Assembly (NCBI RefSeq): GCF_007489285.1
Contig: NZ_VLIY01000018.1
Coordinates: 1 to 64,000 of the forward strand
DNA length: 64,000 nucleotides
Reading direction: 5' to 3'
From: Skermania sp. ID1734
Lineage (GTDB): Bacteria > Actinomycetota > Actinomycetes > Mycobacteriales > Mycobacteriaceae
Within the stretch, counting starts at the first letter, position 1. Every line of letters starts with the position of its first letter. Positions 24,292 to 34,111 of this stretch are shown here, piece after piece. The position numbers were made by a program, and so were the translations under genes. The notes below the pieces were generated by a model that saw nothing but the letters and a program-made list of their open reading frames with translations, was not told the origin of the DNA and ran no database searches.

Positions 24292-25674
24292 TCAGTGCCT
24301 TAGTGCTGCCAAAAACATCGCATCGGTGCCGTGCCGATGCGGCCACAGCTGCGCCGACGGGCCGTCGCCGACGTCATCGACCTCCGGCAGCAACGAGCGA
24401 GTGTCCAACTGTTCGGCCCCGAACCGGCGCACGGCGTCGGCTACCACGCCCACCGTTTCCGAAAGGTGCGGCGAGCACGTCGAATACAGCACTACCCCGC
24501 CAGGTCGTACCAATTGCAGCGCGGCGCCGAGCAGTTCGCGCTGCAGTCGAACCAGCTCGCCGACATCGGACGGCGTTCTGCGCCAACGCGCCTCGGGCCG
24601 CCGCCGCAACGCGCCGAGGCCGGTGCACGGCGCGTCGACAAGCACCCGGTCATACCCGGGCGTCAGTCCCGAAGCCCGACCGTCCACCTGATGGACCCGA
24701 ACGGGCAAATCCCGGGTCGACTTGCGCACCAATTCGGCGCGATGTTCGGCGGGTTCGACCGCGTCGACCACCGCCCCCTCGATATCGGCCAGCGCCCCGA
24801 GCAGCGCCGCCTTGCCGCCCGGCCCCGCGCACAAGTCCAGCCAGCGTCCGCCGTCGGCGCCCGAGACAGGCGCCAACGTCAGCGCTCGGGCAACCAGTTG
24901 ACTGCCCTCGTCCTGCACGCCGGCGAGCCCGTCGCGAACCGCATCGAGTCGCCCTGGATCGCCACCGTCGAGGTACACCGCGTAGGGCGAGTAACGCCCG
25001 TGGACTCCCCCGGTCGCCAGCGCCAACTCCTCTGCCGTGATCACCCCGGGCCGGGCAACGAGGTGGACCAGCGGACGGGCGTCGTCGGCGGCGAGCAGCT
25101 CGGCCAACTCCGCGGAGCGAGCGCCCAAGGCGTCGGCGAACGACTGCGCAATCCAGGTCGGATGCGCGTGCTGAAAGGCCAGCCGCCCAAGTGGGTCAGC
25201 GGGAGCGAGCTCGCCAACCCACTGGTCGAGCGATCGTTCACCGACCCGCCGCAGCACCGCATTGACGAAACCCGCCTTGCCGCCGCCGGACTCGGCACGC
25301 GCGAGATCAACCGAGGTGGACACCGCGGCATGCGCTCCGATCCGGGTGCGCAGCAATTGGTATGCGCCGAGGCGCAACACGTCGAGCAACGGCCCATCGA
25401 TATCGGCAACCGGCCGCCCCGCGCACGAACTGATCACCGAGTCCAACTGGCCCTGGGTGCGGCAGGCACCGTAGGCGAGCTCGGTCGCCAACGCCGCATC
25501 GCGGCCGGAGATTCCACGCTCCCGCAAGAGCTTGGGCAGCACGAGGTTTGCGTACGCATCGCGCTCACGGACGGCACGCAGCACGTCGCGGGCGGCGATG
25601 CGCGGATCGTTGGGGGCGATGGGCTTCGTGGCGGACTTCGGCTGTGACGACCTTCGGCGCGGCGGCTTGCTCAC
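24292..25674 (-). CDS. rsmB: 16S rRNA (cytosine-967-C5)-methyltransferase
   Basis: GTG start at 25674 overlaps the fmt stop (GTGA); 460 residues. An N-terminal NusB-like RNA-binding domain (about 25-160) is followed by the methyltransferase domain with [14 protein letters not shown] near residue 270, the motif IV catalytic region [18 protein letters not shown] and the motif VI region [10 protein letters not shown]. Both conserved cysteines of RNA m5C methyltransferases are present. Cytoplasmic, acts on 16S rRNA. The order def-fmt-rsmB is a conserved operon. Confidence 0.94.
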   Translation of the reverse strand: MSKPPRRRSSQPKSATKPIAPNDPRIAARDVLRAVRERDAYANLVLPKLLRERGISGRDAALATELAYGACRTQGQLDSVISSCAGRPVADIDGPLLDVLRLGAYQLLRTRIGAHAAVSTSVDLARAESGGGKAGFVNAVLRRVGERSLDQWVGELAPADPLGRLAFQHAHPTWIAQSFADALGARSAELAELLAADDARPLVHLVARPGVITAEELALATGGVHGRYSPYAVYLDGGDPGRLDAVRDGLAGVQDEGSQLVARALTLAPVSGADGGRWLDLCAGPGGKAALLGALADIEGAVVDAVEPAEHRAELVRKSTRDLPVRVHQVDGRASGLTPGYDRVLVDAPCTGLGALRRRPEARWRRTPSDVGELVRLQRELLGAALQLVRPGGVVLYSTCSPHLSETVGVVADAVRRFGAEQLDTRSLLPEVDDVGDGPSAQLWPHRHGTDAMFLAALRH

Positions 25675-26594
25675 TGCAGCACCGTTCCCGGTTCGAGCCG
25701 AGCGCCGCGCGCCCAGTCCAACGCGGCCATCGCCTTCTTGCCTTGCGGTTGTACCTGCTGCAGCCGAACCGCCTTGGTCGCGGTGCCGACGTATACGCCG
25801 TCCTTGCGCACCTCGACGGCCCCGGGCTGTGCTGTTTCCTCGACCGCCACGACCGGTCCGACCTTGAGCCGCAGGCCATCCAGCGTTGTCCATGCCCCCG
25901 GCGCGGGTGTCACCGAGCGAATATGACGGTCGACCGCCAGCGCCGGATGGTGCCAATTCACCCGCGCCGCTTCGACAGTCACCTTGGGTGCATAGGACAC
26001 CCCCGCCGACGATTGCGGAACCGGCTGTACCGCACCGGCTTCCAGCGCGTCCAGGCTCGACTCGAGCAGCACGGCCCCGCTGATCGAAAGCCGGGCCAGC
26101 AGTTCACCCGCCGTGTCGGTCGGCTTGATCCGCTCCGTCATCGTCCCGAGCACCGGGCCGGTGTCGAGCCCTTCTTCGATGAGAAATGTAGAGGCTCCGG
26201 TGATTTCATCACCAGCATTGATCGCCGCCTGCACCGGCGCGGCGCCGCGCCAAGCCGGCAACAACGAAAAATGGAGGTTCACCCAGCCGTGCCGCGGCAC
26301 CTCGAGCACAGTCTTCGGCAGCAGCGCACCATAGGCGACCACGGGGCAGCACTCCGGCGCGAGCGCAACGAGGCGGCCCAGAAACTCTGGTTCGCGCGCG
26401 CTGCGCGGCGTCAACACCTCGATGCCGTGTTGATCGGCGAGGGCACCGACCGGTGACCGGGTAACGCGGCGGCCGCGGCCGGCTACCGCATCCGGTCGGG
26501 TTACCACCGCGACGACCTCGTGACGCGGCGACGCGATCAACCGCTCGAGCGATGGCACGGCCGGTTCTGGAGTGCCCGCGAAAATGACGCGCAC
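25671..26594 (-). CDS. fmt: Methionyl-tRNA formyltransferase
   Basis: GTG start at 26594, one base after the def stop; 307 residues, standard length. The start [19 protein letters not shown], the folate-binding loop with [19 protein letters not shown] (near residue 110) and DTGPVLG are diagnostic. The C-terminal OB-like tRNA-binding domain covers about 205-305. It formylates initiator Met-tRNA; the def product later removes the formyl group. Coupled to rsmB through a 4-bp overlap. Confidence 0.95.
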   Translation of the reverse strand: MRVIFAGTPEPAVPSLERLIASPRHEVVAVVTRPDAVAGRGRRVTRSPVGALADQHGIEVLTPRSAREPEFLGRLVALAPECCPVVAYGALLPKTVLEVPRHGWVNLHFSLLPAWRGAAPVQAAINAGDEITGASTFLIEEGLDTGPVLGTMTERIKPTDTAGELLARLSISGAVLLESSLDALEAGAVQPVPQSSAGVSYAPKVTVEAARVNWHHPALAVDRHIRSVTPAPGAWTTLDGLRLKVGPVVAVEETAQPGAVEVRKDGVYVGTATKAVRLQQVQPQGKKAMAALDWARGARLEPGTVLQ

Positions 26595-26595
26595 C

Positions 26596-27144
26596 TCAGC
26601 CCTTCCTGCCGTGTAAGCCAAGCGGATTGGCCTTGATTGTCGGTGGTTCCGCGCCGAACCACTCCGACTCGCGAATGATCCGCATCGCTTCTTTTCGCGC
26701 AACGGGGTCGAGTCGGTCGATGAACAGCACCCCGTCGAGATGGTCCACCTCGTGCTGGACGCACCGCGCCAACAGCCCGTCGGCAACGAAATGCACCGGC
26801 TCGCCGTGCATGTTGAACCCGCGCGCGAGCACATTGTTCGCGCGGAGGCAGTCGATGCGCAGTTCCGGGATGGACAGGCAGCCTTCCGGACCCAATTGCT
26901 CGTCGCTGCCCACGACCTCGAACGACGGATTGACCAGGTGGCCGGCCACCTCGCCGGTGTCGTAGGCGAATACCCGAAGTCCGACACCGATCTGCGGCGC
27001 CGCGATGCCGACGCCGCCTTCGGAGTGCATGGTGTCTTCGAGATCCGCGACGAGCTTGCGCAGCTCCCGGTCGAAGGTCACCACCTCGATGGCTTTGCTT
27101 CGCAGGATCGGGTCACCGAAGAGCCGAACTGGTTGGACAGTCAC
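26596..27144 (-). CDS. def: Peptide deformylase
   Basis: 182 residues. The three family motifs are present: GVGIAAPQ near residue 45, EGCLSI (metal Cys) near 92 and QHEVDHLDG (two His ligands and catalytic Glu) near 132. It removes the N-formyl group from nascent proteins. The order def-fmt-rsmB makes functional sense and is conserved in Nocardia/Rhodococcus-type genomes. Its promoter must lie in the 116 bp shared with the divergent 68-aa gene. Confidence 0.96.
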   Translation of the reverse strand: MTVQPVRLFGDPILRSKAIEVVTFDRELRKLVADLEDTMHSEGGVGIAAPQIGVGLRVFAYDTGEVAGHLVNPSFEVVGSDEQLGPEGCLSIPELRIDCLRANNVLARGFNMHGEPVHFVADGLLARCVQHEVDHLDGVLFIDRLDPVARKEAMRIIRESEWFGAEPPTIKANPLGLHGRKG

Positions 27145-27260
27145 TCGACCAGTCTAGGTTTACGGCTTTTCCGACAGACGCACCGCCGAAATCGTGTACA
27201 CAGTCTGCCAGCCGTATTTACTGTGGCGGGACCGCTTTGATGTCGATCTAGGAGAACACG

Positions 27261-27467
27261 ATGGCTGGAATAGCAGACAAATTCGACAAAGCGTACGAAT
27301 CGAAGTCGCTCGAGGAACTGGCCAGCGCACCTGTGGCCGCCCTGCAAGGCGTCAGCGACTCCGACGCCGAGCACCTCAAGGCCGCATTCAACATCAAGAC
27401 GGTCAAGGACCTCGGCACCAACAAGTTTTTCCTCTGGGCGCAGGCGATCGCCAAGCTCGCCGAATAG
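27261..27467 (+). CDS. Small helix-hairpin-helix protein, 68 aa
   Basis: ATG preceded by AGGAG at good spacing. The core APVAALQGVSDSDAEHLKAA followed by FNIKTVKDLG has the LxGVxxxxAxxLxxxxxIxTVxDL pattern of a helix-hairpin-helix element, as in DNA- or RNA-binding proteins. The rest is helical and contains Phe and Trp near the end. It stands alone, divergent from def and convergent with the lipase across a hairpin. Nucleic-acid binding is inferred; no partner is evident. Confidence 0.65.
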   Translation: MAGIADKFDKAYESKSLEELASAPVAALQGVSDSDAEHLKAAFNIKTVKDLGTNKFFLWAQAIAKLAE

Positions 27468-27476
27468 CACCGGGAC

Positions 27477-27516
27477 GATCTGGTCAGCCGAGTTTCAGGA
27501 GTGGGCTGACCAGATC
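27477..27516. terminator. Perfect 13-bp hairpin between convergent genes
   Basis: GATCTGGTCAGCC (27477-27489) and GGCTGACCAGATC (27504-27516) form a perfect stem with a 14-base loop. It starts 9 bp after the 68-aa gene and covers the stop codon and last codons of the convergent lipase gene. It can terminate both transcripts. No T-tract follows. Confidence 0.65.
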
Positions 27517-28502
27517 ACCTCCGGAATACCGGTTCCCAGTGGCACGAACTGGCAGGGCGGTACGACGGCGTGTCCCGGGTCCAGCGCGTTGAGCACCAAC
27601 TGCTGGGTGAACGGGTCGTACGGCATGTTGAAGTGACCGGTTTGGTCCAGCGGGCAGAGGTCTTGAATGACGATGTTGGTGGCACCGGGACCGTGCAGTG
27701 CCACGTTCGTGGACGGCTGAATCATCTCGTCGTATCGCGAGCCGATCGTGGTGTACTCGACGCCGGGCACCGTGTCCCCGCCGGCATTGAGCTCGGTGAG
27801 AAACTCCGAGCCCTGCATCTGTTCGATCAGCGCCGGATCCAGCACGTCGGTCAGCTTGCCGATCGCGCCGGGTATGGCCTCTGCCACCGTCACCGCGCCA
27901 TACATCACGCCGCCGTAGCTGGGCGAGGCCAGTCCGATCCAGCGGTGCACATATTGGGCCCCGCCCATTTTGTTGATGTAGTAGCGGGTGACGGTCGCCC
28001 CTTGCGAGTACCCGATCACATCGACCTTCGGCGCTCGGGTCGCCTGCCGAACCTGCTCGACGAACGCGGCGAATTGGCGTGCGCTGCGAGAGATCTCGAG
28101 ATTGCCGTAGCTTTCCCCGCCCTCCTTGCCGCCGTAGTTCAGGGCGAACAGGCAGTAGCCGCGGGCGGCAAAGAGGGGCGCGAGGCCGGCGTAGTCCGAG
28201 TAGGCGCTCGCATCGGTGCCATGCACCATGATGAGCGGACGGGGATGCGCGCTCGTCGGCGTGCAGTTGAAATTGTTGGTGTCCGGGGGCGCCGAGTTCG
28301 GATGGTGTTTGGCGTAGGTAGCTGCCGAACCATGCGATGTTTGCGGCGGGCCGGGCACCGTGGGCACATCGGCCGGGCGATAGGGCGTCTCGATCGGCGA
28401 TGCGGTCGCTGAACCTGAACACAGTACTCCGATGGCGAGCGCCAAAGTCACGATCGTCGCGGCCACCAGCGGCACCGACCGCCCCCCCAAAAGCGAATTC
28501 AT
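27495..28502 (-). CDS. Secreted lipase/esterase (alpha/beta hydrolase, LipA/EstA-like)
   Basis: 335 residues with an N-terminal signal peptide (hydrophobic stretch about 10-33, cleavage near ATASP). The oxyanion region IMVHGTDAS lies near residue 92, the nucleophile elbow GYSQGA near 165, an Asp-containing region follows, and a His near the end (TGHFNMPYD). Similar secreted actinobacterial class 2-type lipases act on acyl esters outside the cell. Cys79 and Cys near 117 and 290-315 could form disulfides. It follows padR by 47 bp, but probably has its own promoter. Confidence 0.85.
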   Translation of the reverse strand: MNSLLGGRSVPLVAATIVTLALAIGVLCSGSATASPIETPYRPADVPTVPGPPQTSHGSAATYAKHHPNSAPPDTNNFNCTPTSAHPRPLIMVHGTDASAYSDYAGLAPLFAARGYCLFALNYGGKEGGESYGNLEISRSARQFAAFVEQVRQATRAPKVDVIGYSQGATVTRYYINKMGGAQYVHRWIGLASPSYGGVMYGAVTVAEAIPGAIGKLTDVLDPALIEQMQGSEFLTELNAGGDTVPGVEYTTIGSRYDEMIQPSTNVALHGPGATNIVIQDLCPLDQTGHFNMPYDPFTQQLVLNALDPGHAVVPPCQFVPLGTGIPEVIWSAHS

Positions 28503-28549
28503 GCCGTCAATTTGAGCACGTTTTCAACTAAATGACGCCCATTAGCCGC

Positions 28550-29206
28550 CTACTCCTTGTCGGCGTTTTCACCCTGTGATTCATCCTCAGCGAGAATGCG
28601 ATAGAGCGATCGGCGTGCCTGCGTGAGCACCTCGGCAGCTTGTTCGGTTTGCGCTGGGGTTCCCGCGGCCGCGACCTGCGCTGCTGCGCCCATGAGCTGA
28701 CCGATCAAGTCCCGGAGGTCGATGGCGCCCTCACCTACGTCGGCGCTGACGTCCGCCCACGGGTCGCCGAGTTCGCTACGGTGCGCCTCGACATACTCAC
28801 GACCGGCATCGGTCAGCTTGGCCGTCTTGCGACCGGCAACCTTCTCGATGAGGACCAGTCCCTCGTCCTCGAGCTGGGCAAGTGCCGGGTAGATCGATCC
28901 CGGGCTGGGCTTCCACACGCCGTTGCTACGGTCGCGGATTTGCTGAATGAGCTCGTAGCCGTGCATCGGCTCGGATTCGAGCAGCAGCAGTACGGCCGCT
29001 CGCACATCGCCGCGCCGACCCCGGCCGCCCCGGCCACGCCCGCGTCCGAAGCGTGCGTCCGGTCCGAAGCCGGGGCCGAAACCGCGACCGAAATCGGGCC
29101 CAAAGCCAGCGCCCCCGCGGCGGTGATGCGGACCGCGGCGCGGATGCATCCGCCTACCCCACTGCATAGCTTCTGTGTGTCCCATTTCTGCGTGAATGCC
29201 TTCCAT
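28550..29206 (-). CDS. PadR-family transcriptional regulator with Gly/Arg/His-rich N-terminal tail
   Basis: Start at ATG 29206, behind TAGGAGGAACC; 218 residues. The first ~65 residues are low complexity (MHPRRGPHHRRGGAG, repeated FGPGFG/FGRGRG). The PadR winged helix follows (RRGDVRAAVLLLLESEPMHG, then SPGSIYPALAQLEDEGLV), then a C-terminal helix for dimerisation. The His-rich tail might bind metal, but that is speculation. It is in the gap between priA and a lipase, on the same strand. Autoregulation is common in the family. Confidence 0.88.
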   Translation of the reverse strand: MEGIHAEMGHTEAMQWGRRMHPRRGPHHRRGGAGFGPDFGRGFGPGFGPDARFGRGRGRGGRGRRGDVRAAVLLLLESEPMHGYELIQQIRDRSNGVWKPSPGSIYPALAQLEDEGLVLIEKVAGRKTAKLTDAGREYVEAHRSELGDPWADVSADVGEGAIDLRDLIGQLMGAAAQVAAAGTPAQTEQAAEVLTQARRSLYRILAEDESQGENADKE

Positions 29207-29311
29207 GGTGGTTCCTCCTAAGTTTTCTGTACCGACCCGATCGGTCGACGCTACAACGACGATATATCGGCAATGCATCGACGTCAACACTCGGTCCGAA
29301 ATTCCCAATCG
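29207..29311 (-). promoter_or_regulatory. Upstream region of padR with two palindromes
   Basis: It holds the perfect palindrome CGATATATCG (29260-29269) and CGACC-CGATC-GGTCG nearby (about 29234-29248). The TATAT core could be part of a -10 element, so a PadR dimer binding there would block transcription. The AGGAGG ribosome binding site lies next to the start. Confidence 0.4.
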
Positions 29312-31201
29312 CTAGCCGATATCGATCGGATCAATCCGCACGCGCACCGGTGCGTCGATCTTGCGCGCGCTGCGAGCGGCCTGCGCGGCGGCAAGCGAGC
29401 GCGCCAACGCCGACCCCGCGCTACGCGGAACGCGCAGCAACAGTCGGACCGCCTCATGGTCGTCTGGCGAGCTCGCGGGTAGCGGAACCGGGCCCAGCTG
29501 TTCGGTGTCGGCGGGCAGCTGCGCCAATCCGAGCAGCGACACGATCCCCTCCTCGCTGCCATCCAGCGCGGCGACCCGAACGGCAGGCGGGAATCGAACC
29601 TCGGCACGCTCGGCCAGTTGCAGTTCCGCATGCCACACCGGATCCCACCGGATCAGCGCCTGCACGGCGGGGACGCCGGGGTCGGCAACGACGATCACCT
29701 CGCCGTCGGGGCGTACCAGTGCTGCCGCAGCCATCCAGCGCCGCAGCGCCTCCTCGGCCGCCCGCAAGTCCGGCCGTCCCAACAGCGTCCAACCGTCGAC
29801 CAGCAGTGCCGCGCCATAGCCGCCAAGTGCCACCGGTTCCGCACCGACCGTGGAAACCACGAGCTTCGGCCCCGGCTTGACAGCGTCAAGCACCTCGGCG
29901 CCGCCCGAGAAGACCACTTGGATGCCGGGAAACGCTCGGCCCAACTCCTCAGCGGTGCGTCGGGCTCCGACGGCGGTTGCCCGCATCCGCTGGCCGCCGC
30001 AGGCGCTGCACCGATAAGCCGGATCGGTCACCCCGCACCAGCGACACACCATCGCCTGCGACGCCGCCACGGCCATCGGTCCGTTGCACCGGCGACAGCG
30101 CGCCTGCGTGCGACAGGAAGCGCAGGCCAGGCCCGGAACGTAGCCAGCACGAGGAACTTGGACGAGCACCGGATCACCAGCGGCAAGCACCCGCCGGGCC
30201 GCCACGAACCCGACATGTGGCAGTCGCGCCATCCGCGCATTCGGATCACGGTCCAGTGCCTGCTCGCTGTCCCCCGGCGCCGATATCTTCGGCGCGCACT
30301 CGCGCACCGTCGCCCGCGGCGCCACCAGGTCGTGTGCCCACCCGGAGGCCACCAGCGCCTGCGCCTCGGCAGTGCGCGCATATCCGGCGACCACACAGGC
30401 GGCGCCGGATTCGTGGGCGCGCAACAACGCGACCTCTCGCGCATGCGGGTATGGCGCGCGTTGTTCGGCATGGTTGTCGTCGCCGTCGTCCCAGATCGCG
30501 GTCAATCCCAGGTTGGACACCGGAGCAAATACCGAACTCCGGGTCCCGACAACCACTTTCGCGTCCCCGCGGAGGGCCGCCAGCCAGCGACGGTAACGAA
30601 CCGCCGGGCCCAGGTCTGCGGCGAGTGCAACGACGGCGCCCACCCGTTGGGTGCACGCGCCGGCGAGCCGTTGCAGGTCGCGCGCGTCCGGCACGACGAG
30701 GACCGCGGTCTGACCACGTGCGACGACGGTCGCGGCCAACTCGGCCAACCGCAGCGTCCAGTCCTCGCCCGGCAGCGCCTGCCACACTGCACGCGGCGCC
30801 TTCCCGTCGGCGAGCGCAGCGACGAACGCGGGGCCGTGCTGGTAGCGCTGCCAGGCGCCGTCGTCACGCTGCACTTCGGGTATCGGCACCGGTGCTGCCC
30901 GCTCTTCCGCCTCCACTCGGGCATGCCGGGGCGGTATGGCCAAGCGCAGGACGTCAGCACGGGTGCCGGCATAGCGGGCAGCCACCGAACGGGCCAGTTC
31001 GGCGATCTCGGGCGTCAATACCTGCTCGCCGGAAACCACCCGGTCGAGCTTGCCCAACTTACCTGGGTGGTCGCTGCTCTCCACCCGCTCCAGCAGAAAA
31101 CCGTCGACCAGTCGCCCAGCGAATCGGACCCGAACCCGCACGCCGGGCTTGGCGATTTCATCGAACTCCGGCGGGATCAGGTAGTCGAACTCCCGATCCA
31201 A
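29312..31201 (-). CDS. priA: Primosomal protein N' (PriA), helicase motifs degenerate
   Basis: From TTG 31201 this gives 629 residues; homologues have about 15 more (xxARVLPxLxxxHLDREFDY), which can be read in frame up to a CTG at 31249 overlapping the metK stop, but no ATG/GTG/TTG is there. The N-terminal DNA-binding domain and zinc module (CASCRTQARCRRC, CRWCG, CSACGG) are intact. The Walker A lysine motif is absent and the DEAH box reads IWDDGDD, so it is unlikely to hydrolyse ATP. This is the normal actinobacterial form, expected to act in replication restart as a DNA-binding scaffold. Confidence 0.88.
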   Translation of the reverse strand: MDREFDYLIPPEFDEIAKPGVRVRVRFAGRLVDGFLLERVESSDHPGKLGKLDRVVSGEQVLTPEIAELARSVAARYAGTRADVLRLAIPPRHARVEAEERAAPVPIPEVQRDDGAWQRYQHGPAFVAALADGKAPRAVWQALPGEDWTLRLAELAATVVARGQTAVLVVPDARDLQRLAGACTQRVGAVVALAADLGPAVRYRRWLAALRGDAKVVVGTRSSVFAPVSNLGLTAIWDDGDDNHAEQRAPYPHAREVALLRAHESGAACVVAGYARTAEAQALVASGWAHDLVAPRATVRECAPKISAPGDSEQALDRDPNARMARLPHVGFVAARRVLAAGDPVLVQVPRAGYVPGLACASCRTQARCRRCNGPMAVAASQAMVCRWCGVTDPAYRCSACGGQRMRATAVGARRTAEELGRAFPGIQVVFSGGAEVLDAVKPGPKLVVSTVGAEPVALGGYGAALLVDGWTLLGRPDLRAAEEALRRWMAAAALVRPDGEVIVVADPGVPAVQALIRWDPVWHAELQLAERAEVRFPPAVRVAALDGSEEGIVSLLGLAQLPADTEQLGPVPLPASSPDDHEAVRLLLRVPRSAGSALARSLAAAQAARSARKIDAPVRVRIDPIDIG

Positions 31202-31245
31202 GTGCGCCAGCGGCAGCAGCGGGAGAACCCGCGCGATTTGCCCGC

Positions 31246-32451
31246 TCAGAGTCCGGCTGCGGCGCGCAGTTTCTCCGCGCGGTCGGTGTGTTCCCAGGGC
31301 AGATCGATGTCGGTACGCCCGAAGTGTCCGTAGGCCGCCGTGGGCGCATAGATCGGCCGCAACAGATCGAGGTCACGAATGATCGCACCCGGACGTAGGT
31401 CGAAGACCTCGCTGATGGCGGTCGCGATCTTCTCCGGGGCCACGTGCTCGGTGCCGAACGTCTCCACGAACAGCCCAACCGGGGCCGCCTTACCGATGGC
31501 GTAGGCCACCTGCACCTCGATCCGCTCAGCCAGCCCGGCCGCGACCGCGTTCTTGGCCACCCAGCGCATCGCGTAGGCAGCCGAGCGGTCCACCTTCGAC
31601 GGGTCCTTGCCGGAGAACGCCCCGCCACCGTGGCGGGCGAACCCACCGTAGGTGTCGACGATGATCTTGCGACCGGTCAGACCCGCATCGCCCATCGGCC
31701 CACCGAGCACGAACTTGCCGGTGGGGTTCACCAGCAACCGCACGTTCGAGGTGTCCAGCGTCTCGAGCGCCAAATCGTCGAGCACCGTCCCCAGCACCTT
31801 GTCGCGAATGTCGGGCGCCAGCAGGTTGTCCAGATCGATGTCGGCGGCGTGCTGGGTGGAAATCACCACCGTGTCCAACCGCACCGCCTTGTCACCTTCG
31901 TATTCGATGGTGACCTGCGTCTTGCCGTCCGGGCGCAGGTAGGGCAGAACACCGTTCTTGCGCACCTCCGACAGCCGGCGCGCCAACCGGTGCGCCATCG
32001 CGATCGGCAACGGCATCAGTTCCGGGGTCTCGGTGGTGGCGTAACCGAACATCAGGCCCTGATCGCCCGCGCCCTGACGGTCGATCTCGTCATCGGCATT
32101 CCCGCCGACCCGCGCCTCGTGCGAATGGTCCACACCCTGGGCAATATCCGGCGACTGTGCGCCGATCGCGATGTTCACCCCACAGGAGTTGCCATCGAAG
32201 CCCTTGGCCGAGGAGTCGTAACCGATCTCGAGCACCTTCTCGCGCACGATCCGCGGAATGTCGGCATACGCGGTGGTGGTCACCTCACCCGCGACGTGCA
32301 CCTGGCCGGTGGTCACCAACGTCTCCACCGCCACCCGGCTCAGCGGATCAGCAGCCAGCAAGGCATCCAGAATCGAGTCACTGATGGCGTCACAGATCTT
32401 GTCTGGATGCCCTTCAGTCACAGACTCGCTGGTGAAAAGCCGATTGCTCAC
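31246..32451 (-). CDS. metK: S-adenosylmethionine synthetase
   Basis: 401 residues, the usual length. Motifs: [19 protein letters not shown] at the start, the loop [30 protein letters not shown] near residue 130, [18 protein letters not shown] near 275. It makes SAM from methionine and ATP. Only 45 bp separate it from coaBC, with no room for a SAM riboswitch. Its stop overlaps or abuts the start of priA. Confidence 0.97.
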   Translation of the reverse strand: MSNRLFTSESVTEGHPDKICDAISDSILDALLAADPLSRVAVETLVTTGQVHVAGEVTTTAYADIPRIVREKVLEIGYDSSAKGFDGNSCGVNIAIGAQSPDIAQGVDHSHEARVGGNADDEIDRQGAGDQGLMFGYATTETPELMPLPIAMAHRLARRLSEVRKNGVLPYLRPDGKTQVTIEYEGDKAVRLDTVVISTQHAADIDLDNLLAPDIRDKVLGTVLDDLALETLDTSNVRLLVNPTGKFVLGGPMGDAGLTGRKIIVDTYGGFARHGGGAFSGKDPSKVDRSAAYAMRWVAKNAVAAGLAERIEVQVAYAIGKAAPVGLFVETFGTEHVAPEKIATAISEVFDLRPGAIIRDLDLLRPIYAPTAAYGHFGRTDIDLPWEHTDRAEKLRAAAGL

Positions 32452-32496
32452 GTATTTGCCTCTCGGTTGTGGACGTGTTGGGCGGTGGTGTTGCGT

Positions 32497-33735
32497 TCAG
32501 CCTAGGTGCGCGCGCAGCGCATCGAGCACCCGGCTTGCCATGAGCGCCTTCGATCCCAGCGGCAGCGCTGCCTCGGTACCGTCGGCGCCCAACAACCAGC
32601 CATCGTTGCTGTCCACCTCGAACGCCTTGCCTTCGCCGACCGCATTGACGACCAGCAGGTCACAGCCCTTGCGCTGCAGTTTCGCACGGGCATGCGACAA
32701 AACGTCGCCATGCTCGTCGCCGGTTTCGGCGGCGAACCCGACGATAGCGGTACCCGCCGACAAAGCACCGTCCCGCCGAGCCTGCACCAGACCGGCCAGA
32801 ATGTCGTCATTTCGAATCAGCGGGATCGAATCCGGCTCACCGGCGCCCTTCTTGATCTTTGCCGAGGCCACCGACGCCGGCCGGAAATCGGCGACAGCCG
32901 CCGCCATGATGACCGCGTCCGCGCCCACGGCGTGCTTGTCGACAGCCACCCGCATCTGTTCGGCCGTGGTCACCTGCACGACCTCCACCGCAGCCGGCGG
33001 CTCCAATCCGGCGGTAACGCCGGATATCAGCGTGACCTCGGCACCGCGCTGGGCCGCCAACCGCGCGATGGCATAACCCTGCTTGCCCGAGCTGCGATTG
33101 CCGAGAAAACGCACCGGATCCAGCGGCTCCCGTGTTCCCCCTGCGGAAACCACGATCCGGCGACCAGTGAGATCCCGGGGCAATGCCTCGGCGCGTTCGA
33201 GCAGCAGCGACGCCAACCCGAACAACTCATCCGGCTCGGGGAGACGACCCGGTCCGGTGTCTGCACCGGTGAGCCGGCCGGAGGCTGGTTCGATCACGAC
33301 AGCTCCGCGCGAACGGAGGATGGCGACGTTGTCGGCAGTCGCCGGGTGCAGCCACATCTCGGTGTGCATCGCGGGTGCGAACATCACCGGACATTGCGCA
33401 GTCAGCAGCGTGGCCGTCAGCAGGTCGTCGGCGCGGCCGTGCGCAGCCCGAGCCAACAGATCTGCGGTGGCCGGCGCGACGACCACCAGATCGGCCTCTT
33501 GACCGAGGCGCACGTGCGGCACCGCCGGCACATCGGTGAAGACCCCGGTGTGCACGGGGTTGCCCGACAACGCCTCGAACGTGGCGCTACCGACGAACTC
33601 CAGTGCAGAGTCGGTCGGGATGACGCGAACCTGATGCCCGGACTCGGTGAATCGGCGGATCAGCGCGCAGCTCTTGTATGCGGCGATACCGCCGCCCACG
33701 CCGACGACAATCCGCTTACTGGCGCCCTTATCCAT
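32497..33735 (-). CDS. coaBC: Bifunctional phosphopantothenoylcysteine decarboxylase / synthetase
   Basis: Start at ATG 33735 (MDKGASKRIVVGVGGGIAAY), 412 residues; a GTG four codons upstream is an alternative. The CoaC domain shows the catalytic His in VPHVRLG and the substrate-recognition segment FAPAMHTEMW (PAMNxxMW in most, here with His for Asn). The CoaB domain begins near residue 185 (VSAGGTREPLDPVRFLGNRS) and has the KIKK motif. It performs two steps of coenzyme A synthesis. Located between rpoZ and metK as in related genomes. Confidence 0.95.
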   Translation of the reverse strand: MDKGASKRIVVGVGGGIAAYKSCALIRRFTESGHQVRVIPTDSALEFVGSATFEALSGNPVHTGVFTDVPAVPHVRLGQEADLVVVAPATADLLARAAHGRADDLLTATLLTAQCPVMFAPAMHTEMWLHPATADNVAILRSRGAVVIEPASGRLTGADTGPGRLPEPDELFGLASLLLERAEALPRDLTGRRIVVSAGGTREPLDPVRFLGNRSSGKQGYAIARLAAQRGAEVTLISGVTAGLEPPAAVEVVQVTTAEQMRVAVDKHAVGADAVIMAAAVADFRPASVASAKIKKGAGEPDSIPLIRNDDILAGLVQARRDGALSAGTAIVGFAAETGDEHGDVLSHARAKLQRKGCDLLVVNAVGEGKAFEVDSNDGWLLGADGTEAALPLGSKALMASRVLDALRAHLG

Positions 33736-33811
33736 TCCTCGGCTCACAATCACCGCGGTTTCGATCCCCGCCGTTATCGATCGCGTTGAGGGCCTGCGAT
33801 GCCAAGGACAG

Positions 33812-34111
33812 CTACTCGCCTTCGGTGTGCTCGAGCAGGTCGGCGTGGATTTCGCGCAATGCGATGGACAGCGGCTTTTCCTGCAGCCCCGGCTCGACGA
33901 GCGGGCCGACGTACTCGAGGATGCCGTCGCCGAGCTGGTTGTAGTAGTCGTTGATCTGACGGGCGCGCTTGGCGGCATAGATCACCAGCGCGTACTTCGA
34001 GGAGGTGCGCTCGAGCAGCTCGTCGATCGGCGGGTTAGTGATGCCGAGCGGGGTGTCGTACGCCGGCAAGTCATTGGACTGCGCGTCGACGGTTGCCTGA
34101 TTGCTGCTCAC
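33812..34111 (-). CDS. rpoZ: RNA polymerase omega subunit
   Basis: GTG start at 34111 shares one base with the gmk stop (TAGTG); 99 residues. A TTG two codons upstream is possible but lies inside gmk. The core [16 protein letters not shown]...[22 protein letters not shown] and the C-terminal [22 protein letters not shown] are almost invariant in Mycobacteriales. It helps assemble the beta' subunit. Only the first ~20 residues are variable. Confidence 0.97.
   Translation of the reverse strand: MSSNQATVDAQSNDLPAYDTPLGITNPPIDELLERTSSKYALVIYAAKRARQINDYYNQLGDGILEYVGPLVEPGLQEKPLSIALREIHADLLEHTEGE

Noticed and set aside
32452-32496. SAM riboswitch before metK
   Set aside because: Only 45 bp separate coaBC and metK, too short, and no stem pattern fits.
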